Part shown: positions 52,427-61,533 of the stretch, piece after piece
How the letters are laid out: every line of letters starts with the position of its first letter
Numbering within the stretch: the stretch's first letter is position 1
Source of the DNA: Ignavibacteriota bacterium
GTDB taxonomy: Bacteria > Bacteroidota > Ignavibacteria > UBA10030 > SZUA-254
Length of the DNA: 64,000 nucleotides
Assembly: GCA_016212665.1 (NCBI GenBank)
Contig: JACREZ010000025.1
Coordinates: 62,001 to 126,000, forward strand
Reading direction: 5' to 3'
Translations under genes and position numbers: made by a program
The notes under the pieces: model-generated
Told to the model about the DNA's origin: nothing
Seen by the model: the letters and a program-made list of their open reading frames with translations, nothing else
Databases searched by the model: none

Positions 52427-52966
52427 TTACAATTCTTCGATTACAATATTTTCATTCGTGTAGATGCAGATTTCTCCTGCGGTTGTCAGTGAATCCTGTA
52501 CAATTTCTCGCGGCGTCAGTTGCGTATGCTTCACCAACATGCGTGCCGCGGCAAGAGCGAAATTTCCGCCCGAACCGATCGCAACAATTCCATCATCCGG
52601 TTCTATCACGTCACCCGTTCCGGAAATAATAAGCGATTGTTCTTTGTTGAGTACCGCAAGCAACGCTTCAAGATGACGAAGATATTTATCCGTCCGCCAA
52701 TTTTTTGCAAGTTCTACCGCCGCGCGCACCAAATTGCCATGATACTGTTGCAGTTTATCTTCAAACCGTTCGAAGAGCGTGAAGGCATCGGCAGCGGCGC
52801 CGGCAAACCCTGCAAGAACCGTATCGTTGTACAGTTTGCGGATTTTTTTTGCGTGATGTTTCATCACGGCATTGCCGACCGTTACTTGCCCATCACTGCC
52901 GATAACTGCCTGACCGTTGTGCCGCAGTCCAAGCACTGTAGTTGAATGTATTATTAAATTACTCAT
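52427..52966 (-). CDS. hslV: HslV peptidase subunit
   Basis: 179 residues. A short propeptide (MSNLIIHS) precedes the expected N-terminal catalytic Thr in '[21 protein letters not shown]' (partly quoted), and '[17 protein letters not shown]', '[15 protein letters not shown]', '[10 protein letters not shown]'-like VAIGSGG and '[10 protein letters not shown]' are conserved. It forms the double hexamer protease core with HslU. The gene lies 6 bp after rpoN and 5 bp before hslU. Confidence 0.97.
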   Translation of the reverse strand: MSNLIIHSTTVLGLRHNGQAVIGSDGQVTVGNAVMKHHAKKIRKLYNDTVLAGFAGAAADAFTLFERFEDKLQQYHGNLVRAAVELAKNWRTDKYLRHLEALLAVLNKEQSLIISGTGDVIEPDDGIVAIGSGGNFALAAARMLVKHTQLTPREIVQDSLTTAGEICIYTNENIVIEEL

Positions 52967-52972
52967 AGGAGA

Positions 52973-54436
52973 TTAAATTGTTCTTCGAAGTCGTGCAACA
53001 GGAATCCTCATTGCTTCACGGTACTTTGCAACTGTTCGGCGCGCAATATTCACCCCTTCTGCCTTCAGCATCGCCGCAATGTTATCATCGCTTAACGGGT
53101 CCTGAGGATTCTCTGCCTCTATAATTTCTTTGATTTTTTTCTTCACTTCCTTGTTGGAGATATCTTCGCCGGATGTCGTGGAGAGTTTATCACTGAAAAA
53201 GTATCGTAATTCAAACACACCGAACTCACACTGTACATATTTCCCGTTCACCACACGGCTGATAGTAGAAATGTCCATCCCGATTACTTCCGCGATGTCC
53301 TTGTAAATCATCGGTCGAAGCCCCTCACCTGTCTCAAAAAACTCGCGCTGTCGGTCAACAATCGTGTGCATGACCTTCAACATTGTTTCCCGTCGTTGAT
53401 AGATACAATTGATAAACCACTTCGCCCGCTCAAACTGGTCCCGGATAAACGTCTTCACTTCGGTCGGTGTTACGGTGTTCTTCTTCTGCGTCATCAACTC
53501 TTTATATCGCTTATTCAACCGGAGCGGAGGAACGCTCCGGTCATTTAAGTTGATGACAAATTCCCCCTCCTCGTTTTCTACAATAAAATCCGGGATAATA
53601 TAATTGTGTTGTGCAGTAAGAGTTCCTTCCCCCGGTTTCGGATTCAACTTGGAAATCAACTCAATAACCTGCTTCAATTCATCAATGGTAATAGTTAAGT
53701 ATTTTGCCAACTCAGCATAGTGCTTAAGCGTAAACTCGTACCATTGCTCACGCAACATCTTCAACGCAAGTTCTTTGGTTCGCTCCGGGAATTCTCCTAT
53801 CTCTAACTGGGCTATCAAACATTCCTGGAGACTCCGTGCAGCAATCCCCGGCGGGTCAAGTCGTTGGATTTGAAACAAAACCCGCTCCGCCCGTTCAATC
53901 GTAAGCGTTGTACCTTGTGCAAGATTCAAATCCTGGACGATGAGATTCAGTTCGCGCCTCAGGTAACCATCCTCATCAATATTCCCGATAATTTCCTCTC
54001 CAAGCAATTCTTCTTCCTGGGTAATATCGAGATACTGCAACTGGTCTTTCAGTTTTTCAGTAAGCGCAACTTCCGCGGGCATCGGGAATTCATCTTTATC
54101 GTCATCCTCATCACTCGATTGAACATTCGTTTTATATCCCGACAAATCATCGTTCATGAAATCTTCAAACGAGTATCCGTCTTCCGGAGATTCTTTTTTC
54201 TCGGTGATTGTTTCCGATTTCCCCTCTAATTCCGGGAGCGGCTCTACAGGCTCTTCCGGCTGTTCGGTTGTCGTCTCAACTTCATCCCCCTCCTCCAAAA
54301 GCGGATTCGCCTCAAGTTCCTCCTTGATGCGTTGCTCCAAAGAAAGAACGGGAAGTTGCAACAATTTCAAATAAAGAACTTGTTGCGGAGTAAGACGTAA
54401 TTCCTGTCGTAAATGTTGTGTTAAATGTTGTTGCAT
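52973..54436 (-). CDS. rpoN: RNA polymerase sigma-54 factor
   Basis: 487 residues from the ATG at 54436, chosen because the activator-interacting domain begins there (QQHLTQHLRQELRLTPQQVL, a Gln/Leu-rich region I). An in-frame ATG at 54502 would add 22 residues but lies in a repeat. Acidic region II at ~55-120; core-binding region ~130-330; C-terminal DNA-binding region with HTH and the RpoN box 'ARRTVAKYREAMRIP'. Sigma-54 needs an AAA+ activator; none is in this window. It heads the rpoN-hslV-hslU operon. Confidence 0.96.
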   Translation of the reverse strand: MQQHLTQHLRQELRLTPQQVLYLKLLQLPVLSLEQRIKEELEANPLLEEGDEVETTTEQPEEPVEPLPELEGKSETITEKKESPEDGYSFEDFMNDDLSGYKTNVQSSDEDDDKDEFPMPAEVALTEKLKDQLQYLDITQEEELLGEEIIGNIDEDGYLRRELNLIVQDLNLAQGTTLTIERAERVLFQIQRLDPPGIAARSLQECLIAQLEIGEFPERTKELALKMLREQWYEFTLKHYAELAKYLTITIDELKQVIELISKLNPKPGEGTLTAQHNYIIPDFIVENEEGEFVINLNDRSVPPLRLNKRYKELMTQKKNTVTPTEVKTFIRDQFERAKWFINCIYQRRETMLKVMHTIVDRQREFFETGEGLRPMIYKDIAEVIGMDISTISRVVNGKYVQCEFGVFELRYFFSDKLSTTSGEDISNKEVKKKIKEIIEAENPQDPLSDDNIAAMLKAEGVNIARRTVAKYREAMRIPVARLRRTI

Positions 54437-54499
54437 ACGTTTCGCACTGAATGCGATTACAAACTTTCTTTTAGTTAATTCTAAATCTTTCTGAACTGT

Positions 54500-54592
54500 C
54501 ATTCTGAATCCCGCTTTAGCGGGTGAAGAATCTCCGCATTATACGGTTGAGATTCTTCGCTTCGCAACCAATGACAATAAGTAGATTTATCA
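54500..54592. repeat. REP-like element at the rpoN 5' side
   Basis: 'tcattctgaatcccgctttagcgggtgaagaatct ... gagattcttcgcttcgcaaccaatgac' (partly quoted): an inner hairpin CCCGCTTTAGCGGG, and GAAGAATCTC pairs with GAGATTCTTC. Such palindromes bounded by tcattctga and aatgaca are common dispersed intergenic repeats in many genomes. It fills the gap between rpoN and the DUF3109 gene. Confidence 0.7.
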
Positions 54593-55159
54593 TTACCCTT
54601 GATTCAATTCTTTACATGTCTTATGAAATTCCTGATACCACGCTTCACCGAAACTTCGCACGAGCGGTTCCTTCAAAAACTCGAACAACGGAATTTCTTC
54701 TTTCTTTCCCCGTTCGAGCGCCGGTTTACATGATTCAATTTCTTCATATCGGATTGTCGTTCTTGGAGTGACAGAGACACGAACCGGAAACAGGTGACAG
54801 GAAATCGGTTTCTTCCACACTGTTTCGCCATTCAAAAATGCGCGCTCCAACGAACAACGGGCGATGTCATCATCATAATACACAAACACACAAGCCCCTT
54901 CATCAACACACATTGTCGCACGGTACCCGGGAAATCCCTCATACATTCCTTGTTCTTGAATTACTTGAAGATGAGATACAGGCAGATACTTTCTGACAAC
55001 CGGAAACGCCCGCTCGATTTCAGGAATTTCGCTTTCCAAAAGCGGAGCGCCGCGTCCCCCCGGCATCGTGCAACATGCTCCTTTACATCGCTTCAAATCG
55101 CACGCAAATTCAACTTTTCCAACTTGCGTTTCCACGCGAACTTCACCGATGATGAACAT
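54593..55159 (-). CDS. DUF3109 family Cys-rich protein
   Basis: 188 residues from the ATG at 55159; the frame could extend 29 residues but those look non-conserved. 'VEFACDLKRCKGACCTMPGGRGAPL' (partly quoted), 'CVDEGACVFVYYDDDIARCSLERA' (partly quoted), 'WKKPISCHLFPVRV' and 'ESCKPAL' give eight or more Cys in the DUF3109/YkgJ-like pattern, probably binding zinc or Fe-S. The biochemical role is unknown. Upstream is the T9SS subtilase 3' end, on the same strand. Confidence 0.88.
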   Translation of the reverse strand: MFIIGEVRVETQVGKVEFACDLKRCKGACCTMPGGRGAPLLESEIPEIERAFPVVRKYLPVSHLQVIQEQGMYEGFPGYRATMCVDEGACVFVYYDDDIARCSLERAFLNGETVWKKPISCHLFPVRVSVTPRTTIRYEEIESCKPALERGKKEEIPLFEFLKEPLVRSFGEAWYQEFHKTCKELNQG

Positions 55160-55282
55160 TGCCGCATCAAAATACAAAACTTTTCGGTAAGAGAAAACTT
55201 GATTTTTTAGAGAAAAGTAATTAAAAAAGCCGACCAAATTTTCCATTTGCTCGGCTTCATCATTCTATATGATTTGATTACA

Positions 55283-58200
55283 TCATTTTGCAATCAGCAT
55301 TTTCTTTGTTGCAGTATAAATTTCTCTACTACCCGTAAGAGGTACTGCAATAATTCTGTAAAAATACACACTACTCTGAAGCAATGTGGCATCGAAAGTT
55401 ACAGACCTATTCCCCGCATCTTGCACCATTTCAACAAGTGTTGAAACTTCCTTTCCAAGTGTATTGTAAACTTTGAGCGTTACATAGCAGTCGCTTGGTA
55501 ATTCATAATTGATAATTGTTACAGGGTTGAAAGGATTAGGAATATTTTGTTTGAGGATGAATCCACTTGTGATATTTTTTCCCTCATTATTTTTTACTCC
55601 TATTTTAGTCGCCCCATTACTAAAAATCGGAGACCAAGCAGAATAACCGCCATCATTTACCGCGCGAATTTTGTAATAATATACGGTCAGCCCAACGAAG
55701 CAAACATTATCTGTGTAGCAAGTTGACGAATAGCTAACAGAAGCATAGTACCGCAAATCATTCGACGAGGTTCCACGTGCTATTTCAATACTGTTGCCAG
55801 TACCAGGACAGAGATCCCAAGTTAATTTTGTCAAATCGCAACCTCCTCCGCCTCCATCCAAACTACTTTGCTCACCCCCAATGAAACTTTCTTCCCCTCC
55901 GAAAAATTCAGGACCTTCAGGCGGATCTATACTACAACCATTACTTGTGGGAGTAACGTCAAAGTTTTGTGGTGTTGCCGGTGGAGGAATAGATGTCGTA
56001 AATGACCTGACCGATGACCATGGACCGTCACCGAATGCATTTTTCGCTTTCACCTGCCAATAATATGGTGTACTATATCCCAATCCGTTCGTCTGGACAG
56101 AAATAGCAGTAACATTCGAGTTCTCGAAAATGAAAGGTGCTTGCGGAGGATTTTGATTGTCAACCTGAACATGATACGATTGAGCGCCTGGCGTGAGGTA
56201 CCAGGTTAATGTTGGTTGAAGATGTACATTGGTTGCACCATTCACTGGCAAATTCTGGCTTACTGCAACTAACGTTGGTATTGTAATAGTTGAAGTATTC
56301 GAATAAGAAGAAACAAATTCTTGAGCAGAACCGCGTACACGATAATAATACGTCACATCTTGCAATATATTCGGGTCATCGAATGTCCTTGTGCCTGAAC
56401 CGTTTCCATTAGTTGTTACTTCACCGATAACAGAGTAATTTGTACCATCGGTACTTCTTTCCACTTGAAACGAAACCTCGTTATTAGATTGGTCTTGCCA
56501 TGAAAGTCGAATTTGCTGAGTTGTTGTAAAAACACTTGTCAGAGATGTAGGACTAGTAATTATTCGGCGGCCGACAACAGTATACGCCACCCATGACTGA
56601 GGATCATCTGTATCCCCAGGCCACCATTTTTGAACTGAACCACCAAGTCCGCCACCGATAAAATAAATATAAGTTTCAACATCAAATCCATTAGCATTCA
56701 AGTTATAAATCCTGGCGTAAGGTATTCCAAAATTAGGATTACTTGGTTCCCACCCTCGCGTTTCACGTTCTCTCACCCAAACTAATGGGGTTTCAGCATA
56801 AGGAGCTGCAAAAGTGACATGCCAAGAGACTTTGTGGCGGCTTGATTCACCGTAGTAATCTTGATTCAGTTGTGGTGGATAGTATTGAGGTAATATTGCC
56901 AGCGTTAAATCATCCTGTTGCAACTGTCTATTCCCATTGGTTAACACTGCATGCTGAACTTCATAAGGCGGACTCAATTTCTTGATTGCGTTGCCAACAT
57001 TTATCCTACCGTATCCGTATTCTGTATCCCATCCAGTAGAACCTTGATCATCTGCAGTTCGTTCAAGTAGGTGTTTAACATCATCGTTAGTCAAATTCAG
57101 GCCACGGTCAAGACTCTGGCTCAGAATTAAGCCGGCAGAACCTGAAACCAAAGGAGTAGCCAGAGATGTTCCACCGAAAAGATGTTGATCGTCCGTGTAT
57201 TGTCCTCCTATTGTTGTTGTTCGATATTTTTCTGCCGGTGCTGAAACAGAAATGTGATTCCCTGCACTCGATCCGCTCCCAGTAACAGGATCGAACCATC
57301 GATTATCAAGTTTGTCGGTCCCTCCTACTGCAATTACACCGAAATATGCTGCCGGAAATGTTGTATAAGTATTGTACACATTTCCCATCGCTGCACAAAC
57401 AATTCTACCTTGTAAGTATGCATTACCTATAGCTTCTTTTATTATCATTTCATCTTCCCCTCCAGTTTCAAAACTTAGGTTAAAAATATGAGCTCCACTT
57501 TGTCTTGCCCAATCAATACCTTTAGCAATACCATCAGGAATTCCTGTAGGAAGTACTCTAATTGGCATGATTTTACAATTCCACATGACCCCCGCTATGC
57601 TGTTCGGAGTATTGTCAGTAATAGCACCTATAACTCCTGCTATTTTTGTGCCATGGTCATTGGTGCCTGTAGGATCTGAATTATCATCTTCCTCGGTACA
57701 TTTGAATGGCCATGGGCAATAATATACGCGAAAATATCTCCCTGCGATGACGCGACTTCTAATTCCAGAAATATCCAAATCAGGGTGGTCATGTTGTACA
57801 CCATCATCTACTACCGCTACGACAACATCATCCCTACCTTTTTGGAAATCCCACGCAACTGTAGCATTAATGTCATGTCCACTTCCATCTGGATTACGAT
57901 TATCTGGATTAAACAGCGCCCACTGTTTACGCTGCTTATCTTGTGTGCTGATCTCAGATGAAAAACCATCATTAATAACATTAATCAATTTTATTTTTTC
58001 AACTCTTAATATTCCAGGGATGCTACGTAATGAATCAATAATTCTATCGTCTGCTATACTGGTATCAAATTGCAGATCTATCCAACCCGATAGATCGTTT
58101 AGTATCACAGGGTTACCATACATATCGTGCGCTAAAGTATCAGCAAGCCGAGAGCCAATGAAAATTTTAGAAATGGACCGGCAGCCGAAATTCATCAAGC

Positions 58201-58381
58201 AGTATCTCAAACGGTCTGAAGCTATGTTAGAGACGGACATTACATCGGTTTCGTTTACATACATGCCGGGTTTCACTTTAATCCTTACGGCACCCGGAAC
58301 AAAATTATTTCGTGTTTGTGCATCGACTAAAGCTATAAAACACATTTGCATAATTATAAAGATTTTCAATATTTGTGACAT
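55283..58381 (-). CDS. T9SS-secreted subtilisin-like serine protease (S8)
   Basis: 1032 residues. Signal peptide (~1-21), N-terminal propeptide-like domain (~25-140), S8 catalytic domain with 'VVAVVDDGVQHDHPDL' (Asp192), 'NDHGTKIAGVIGA' (His243) and 'GGTSLATPLVSGSAGL' (Ser ~395). Then a beta domain, two or three fibronectin type III-like domains (~630-890: 'SLTSVFTTTQQIRLSWQDQS', 'PPPATPQNFDV') and a T9SS sorting domain (NIPNPFNPVT ... LGKEVSTL ... VYFYRIIA ... KKMLIAK). The sorting domain differs slightly from the two at the window start (IPNPFNP, VYFYR). Secreted protease, probably degrading extracellular protein. Confidence 0.93.
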   Translation of the reverse strand: MSQILKIFIIMQMCFIALVDAQTRNNFVPGAVRIKVKPGMYVNETDVMSVSNIASDRLRYCLMNFGCRSISKIFIGSRLADTLAHDMYGNPVILNDLSGWIDLQFDTSIADDRIIDSLRSIPGILRVEKIKLINVINDGFSSEISTQDKQRKQWALFNPDNRNPDGSGHDINATVAWDFQKGRDDVVVAVVDDGVQHDHPDLDISGIRSRVIAGRYFRVYYCPWPFKCTEEDDNSDPTGTNDHGTKIAGVIGAITDNTPNSIAGVMWNCKIMPIRVLPTGIPDGIAKGIDWARQSGAHIFNLSFETGGEDEMIIKEAIGNAYLQGRIVCAAMGNVYNTYTTFPAAYFGVIAVGGTDKLDNRWFDPVTGSGSSAGNHISVSAPAEKYRTTTIGGQYTDDQHLFGGTSLATPLVSGSAGLILSQSLDRGLNLTNDDVKHLLERTADDQGSTGWDTEYGYGRINVGNAIKKLSPPYEVQHAVLTNGNRQLQQDDLTLAILPQYYPPQLNQDYYGESSRHKVSWHVTFAAPYAETPLVWVRERETRGWEPSNPNFGIPYARIYNLNANGFDVETYIYFIGGGLGGSVQKWWPGDTDDPQSWVAYTVVGRRIITSPTSLTSVFTTTQQIRLSWQDQSNNEVSFQVERSTDGTNYSVIGEVTTNGNGSGTRTFDDPNILQDVTYYYRVRGSAQEFVSSYSNTSTITIPTLVAVSQNLPVNGATNVHLQPTLTWYLTPGAQSYHVQVDNQNPPQAPFIFENSNVTAISVQTNGLGYSTPYYWQVKAKNAFGDGPWSSVRSFTTSIPPPATPQNFDVTPTSNGCSIDPPEGPEFFGGEESFIGGEQSSLDGGGGGCDLTKLTWDLCPGTGNSIEIARGTSSNDLRYYASVSYSSTCYTDNVCFVGLTVYYYKIRAVNDGGYSAWSPIFSNGATKIGVKNNEGKNITSGFILKQNIPNPFNPVTIINYELPSDCYVTLKVYNTLGKEVSTLVEMVQDAGNRSVTFDATLLQSSVYFYRIIAVPLTGSREIYTATKKMLIAK

Positions 58382-58407
58382 GATATTTCTCCTTATTTGT
58401 TAGTGAA

Positions 58408-59340
58408 TTAATTTGTGAGTTGATGTGGATTTGTTCCATTAGTTTGTATAATCCATAAATTCAGTTTTGATCGGCTTTCGTTTCTCTTACTAAGCACAAT
58501 AGAGCGACTATCGGGTGACCAAGAACACGAATATCCATCTATGAGTTTATGTTGATTTTTTCCATTTGAATCCATAAGCCATATCTCGGAATTGGAACCA
58601 CTTATTACAGTCCACGCTATCCATTCTCCATTTTTTGACCACCTTGGATAGCGATCATTGATATTATTACTTGTCAGTCGTTTTGGATTGTTGCCTGAGG
58701 TGTCCATAATAAAAATTTCTTCGCCGAGAATACCAGTTAGGTATCGTGTATGTAAAATCATTCCACCCCCTGGCGACCATGCTGGCATCCGCCACTCGCC
58801 TACACCATGATCGCTAATATCTCGAAGACTTGAACCATCCGTATTCATAGTCCAAATTACGTTTGCTCCTTTTGGATCTTGGTAGGGAGTATCGAAGACA
58901 ATTTTTTTTCCGTCAGGAGACCAACTTGGGAAATAAGCTGTGAATGGTGTAATTCTTCGTAAACTATCATTTTGAATATTGACTGCATATATTGCACCGC
59001 TGTAAAATACAATCCATTTTCCATCTGGCGACCAATCGGGTGTCGTAGCAAACCCGAGTACAAGAAGTTTTCTGTCATATCCACCCGTGTCTATCGCGTA
59101 CAATCCAGTTGGATATGTTGTGTCCTCTTCATACTGTTCGTGGTAATATGCAATCCATTTCCCATCTGGTGACCATGCAGGGAATTCGTCTTTTGAAATT
59201 AGTTCTACTTCAGGTGGTCTACTTATGAAATCATCATCTTCACAACCTGCAAGTAATATTAAGGCTATTAGTACACTCAATATTATTAGCACATAGTAGC
59301 AGTGCCATTTCCGTTGGCGTTGTCTAATTATTATCTTCAT
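58408..59340 (-). CDS. TolB-like PD40 beta-propeller lipoprotein
   Basis: 310 residues from the ATG at 59340 (a near-upstream start at 59355 is less likely). Lipoprotein signal 'YYVLIILSVLIALILLAGC'. At least six PD40/WD40-like blades: 'EFPAWSPDGKWIAYYHE', 'TTPDWSPDGKWIVFYSG', 'YFPSWSPDGKKIVFDTP', 'RMPAWSPGGGMILHTRY', 'RYPRWSKNGEWIAWTVI', 'YSCSWSPDSRSIVLSKR'. It resembles TolB/DPP-type propellers without a peptidase domain. It lies 26 bp upstream of the subtilase gene on the same strand, so it may assist or be co-expressed with it. Confidence 0.92.
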   Translation of the reverse strand: MKIIIRQRQRKWHCYYVLIILSVLIALILLAGCEDDDFISRPPEVELISKDEFPAWSPDGKWIAYYHEQYEEDTTYPTGLYAIDTGGYDRKLLVLGFATTPDWSPDGKWIVFYSGAIYAVNIQNDSLRRITPFTAYFPSWSPDGKKIVFDTPYQDPKGANVIWTMNTDGSSLRDISDHGVGEWRMPAWSPGGGMILHTRYLTGILGEEIFIMDTSGNNPKRLTSNNINDRYPRWSKNGEWIAWTVISGSNSEIWLMDSNGKNQHKLIDGYSCSWSPDSRSIVLSKRNESRSKLNLWIIQTNGTNPHQLTN

Positions 59341-59439
59341 AATTTCGTAACACAAATGTTATTTTTATTCATAATCAAAGTATAAATGTTCCTATAAACA
59401 ATTCGCTATTCACCGTTTTAAATTCATTTTTTATTTTCG

Positions 59440-59631
59440 GGCGTCATGAACCCTTCCACAACGCCCATTAATTTTTCACTCTTCATAATCAAACTACACT
59501 CACCACTCACCAATTAACCAATCACCAATCCGCAATTCACAATTTCGGAACGAAGTGGAGATCCGCCGTGGCAGACGCAATCTGAAATCAAAAATCAATC
59601 CGCAATCCAAAATCCGAAATCCGAAATTCGT
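59440..59631. repeat. Short-word direct repeats
   Basis: Loose arrays of ccactcacc, caattaaccaatcacc, and ccgaaatccgaaattcg-type words fill most of the spacer between the propeller and the helical protein. No gene is visible. The words belong to the same style seen near folC, folD and the four-helix-bundle genes. Confidence 0.6.
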
Positions 59632-60345
59632 TCACGGCACCGGCGGTGTCACCGGCGTCTCCTCCTTCTCCTCCTCCCCATCTGCCCCATAAATCACATA
59701 CTTCTCATACTTCGCCGGACTACTCTTAAACAACAACTTCCCGATTCTCGCAACCTCCCTTGTCTTTCTCCAAGCCGCATTCATTTTATTCACCCGCTCC
59801 TCCGTCCCCTCCTCCGACGAATCCTTAAAACTCTCCTGCGTCGAGTCTGCCGTCAACAACGACTGATGCAACTCCCCAATCCTGTCAATCTTCTGTTGAG
59901 TAAAATTACTCTCAATCAACTTCGTACTATGCTCCACCGCCTTCGCATGCAAATTCCCCATAAACGTAATCATCTCCGGCTGCGAATACCTCACCCGCAT
60001 ATAATCATCAAACCCGAACTCATCCCACACCGCCGGCTGATTCGGAAACGCATCCTCGATAAACGGCTTCATCAACTGGAAAAAATTCCGGCACTCCTCC
60101 ATCCAATCAACAACAACAACGGTCTTCCCCTTCAACTCCCCCTTCACCGCCGTATGCGGCGCCGCAACCGTAGCCGTATCCAACGCCGTCAACCACTCTG
60201 CGCCATACGGCTCCTTAAACTTAATATTATAATCCTCGAACGCAACCCTGTCCGTAACAAACGCGTCGTACACCCGCCGCGATTGCTGAAACATCACCGC
60301 ATCCGACATCCTGAATTCTCGAATAACTTCATTAATAGTACTCAT
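59632..60345 (-). CDS. Hypothetical helical cytosolic protein
   Basis: 237 residues, ATG start. No signal peptide or membrane helix. Mostly helical and charged: 'MSTINEVIREFRMSDAVMFQ', 'RRVYDAFVTDRVAFEDYNIK', a possible Rossmann-like or hydrophobic core strand 'GKTVVVVDWMEECRNFF', 'FGFDDYMRVRYSQPEMITF' and a long C-terminal helix ('RVNKMNAAWRKTREVARIGK'). The tail is acidic then Pro-rich (EEEKEETPVTPPVP). Codons on this strand are G-rich at many positions, unlike neighbours. No family is recognised. It is flanked by short-word repeats and, upstream, by a 21-bp tandem array. Confidence 0.7.
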   Translation of the reverse strand: MSTINEVIREFRMSDAVMFQQSRRVYDAFVTDRVAFEDYNIKFKEPYGAEWLTALDTATVAAPHTAVKGELKGKTVVVVDWMEECRNFFQLMKPFIEDAFPNQPAVWDEFGFDDYMRVRYSQPEMITFMGNLHAKAVEHSTKLIESNFTQQKIDRIGELHQSLLTADSTQESFKDSSEEGTEERVNKMNAAWRKTREVARIGKLLFKSSPAKYEKYVIYGADGEEEKEETPVTPPVP

Positions 60346-60560
60346 AACTGTATCCTTAATTATTGAATGAATAAAAATGATTTAGTGAAAAACTCATATT
60401 GGTAGGGCAGGCATTTGCCAAAGGCATCACCTTGTGACCTGCCTGCCATGAATGATATTGAAAAAATAAACCCGTTCCCCTCTGAAAGAAAACACTCACT
60501 TATTGGAAACACAATCCCGCACGTAGGAAAAACACAAAAAGAAAGAAAAAATACCTCATC

Positions 60561-60918
60561 ACCCTTGGAAAACAATCCCGCGCCATTGGAAAACCTCTTA
60601 TCACCATCGGGAAACAATTCCGCGCCATTGGAAAACCTCCCCTCACCATCGGAAAACAATCCCGCGCCATTGGAAAACCTCCCCTCAACATCAGAAAACC
60701 GTCCCGCGCCATTGGAAAACCTCTTATCACCATCGGAAAACAATCCCGCGCCATTGGAAAACCTCCCCTCACCATCGGAAAACAATTCCGCGCCATTGGA
60801 ACCCCCACCACCACCATCGGGAAGCCGTTCCGCGCCGTTGGAAAACGTCCGAAAACTTTTGGGAAACAGTTCCGCGCCGTCGGGAAGCCCGTTTTTACCC
60901 CCTGAGTGGGGAAACAAG
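60561..60918. repeat. 21-bp tandem array (about 17 units)
   Basis: Alternating 21-bp units, 'CCATTGGAAAACC...' and 'CCATCGGAAAACA...', form 42-bp pairs with substitutions and no length change except at the ends. Consensus words are CCATTGGAAAACCTCCCCTCA (units A, partly variable) and CCATCGGAAAACAATCCCGC (units B). Because 21 is a multiple of 3, long frames stay open in several frames; the 202-residue minus-strand and 171-residue plus-strand frames (heptad repeats) are probably consequences. Located upstream of the helical gene, between it and non-coding DNA. Confidence 0.85.
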
Positions 60919-60968
60919 AAGAGTAAATAGCCTATTTTGCTATTAAAGTGGGAAAAGCGCGATTTCAT

Positions 60969-61310
60969 GTAAAAACACCAACAACTCCAAAAACTTAAAA
61001 AATTGTAAATAACAGTTCCAACTACTCCGGCAACCGTTATTCACCGTCCACAAAAAAATAAATTCTACCTCTTTGATACGTCTGAAAAAAATGACAGCGG
61101 ATAGTACCAAAGTTGCCCTCAAAAACCACAGGCAATATTCGCATGCAACAAGATATGCGAGACGCTTCCGATGCTGGTGTAGTTACGTTTATAATCGAAG
61201 CGTCTCAAACGCAACCAAAACTGCGATAAAGATAATTTTTTTTCTAAAGAAAGTCAAGTCTTTTTTCAAAAATATTTCCATTATTTTTATCACCACCGAA
61301 TTAAAGAAAA
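60969..61310. other. Non-coding region with a 10-bp hairpin
   Basis: No convincing gene. GAGACGCTTC (61159-61168) and GAAGCGTCTC (61197-61206) form a hairpin with a 28-nt loop; a run of eight T follows about 30 bp later (61230s). An AT-rich stretch surrounds it. It could be a small RNA gene or a terminator-like structure, but no promoter was recognised. Confidence 0.4.
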
Positions 61311-61514
61311 CCAAATAATTCAACCCCCATCATATCTCAAATCCCATATCTCAAATCTTAACTACTCCATTACTCCATTACTCCATTACTCCATTACTCC
61401 ACATCTCCACAGTGTACCACTCACGAACTACATATCGAAACTAAATAATCCACCCCCATCATATCTCACATCCCATATCTCAAATCTCAACTACTCCATC
61501 ACTCCATCACTCCA
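61311..61514. repeat. Direct duplication with ACTCCATT octamer arrays
   Basis: A ~75-bp block beginning caacccccatcatatctca at 61321 recurs with few changes from about 61451 (cacccccatcatatctca). Each copy ends in a tandem array: ACTCCATT about four to five times in the first, ACTCCATC three times in the second. No gene is encoded. Confidence 0.75.
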
Positions 61515-61533
61515 TTTCTCGTATCTCAACTAC

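Noticed and set aside
60360-60968. Long minus-strand frame (202 residues) and plus-strand frame (171 residues) over the 21-bp array as coding genes
   Set aside because: Both are open because the repeat unit is a multiple of 3; no ribosome site, no non-repeat domain, and three frames are open at once. Kept as a repeat feature.
59380-61530. CRISPR array in the repeat-rich island
   Set aside because: Repeats are directly tandem with no unique spacers and there are no cas genes.
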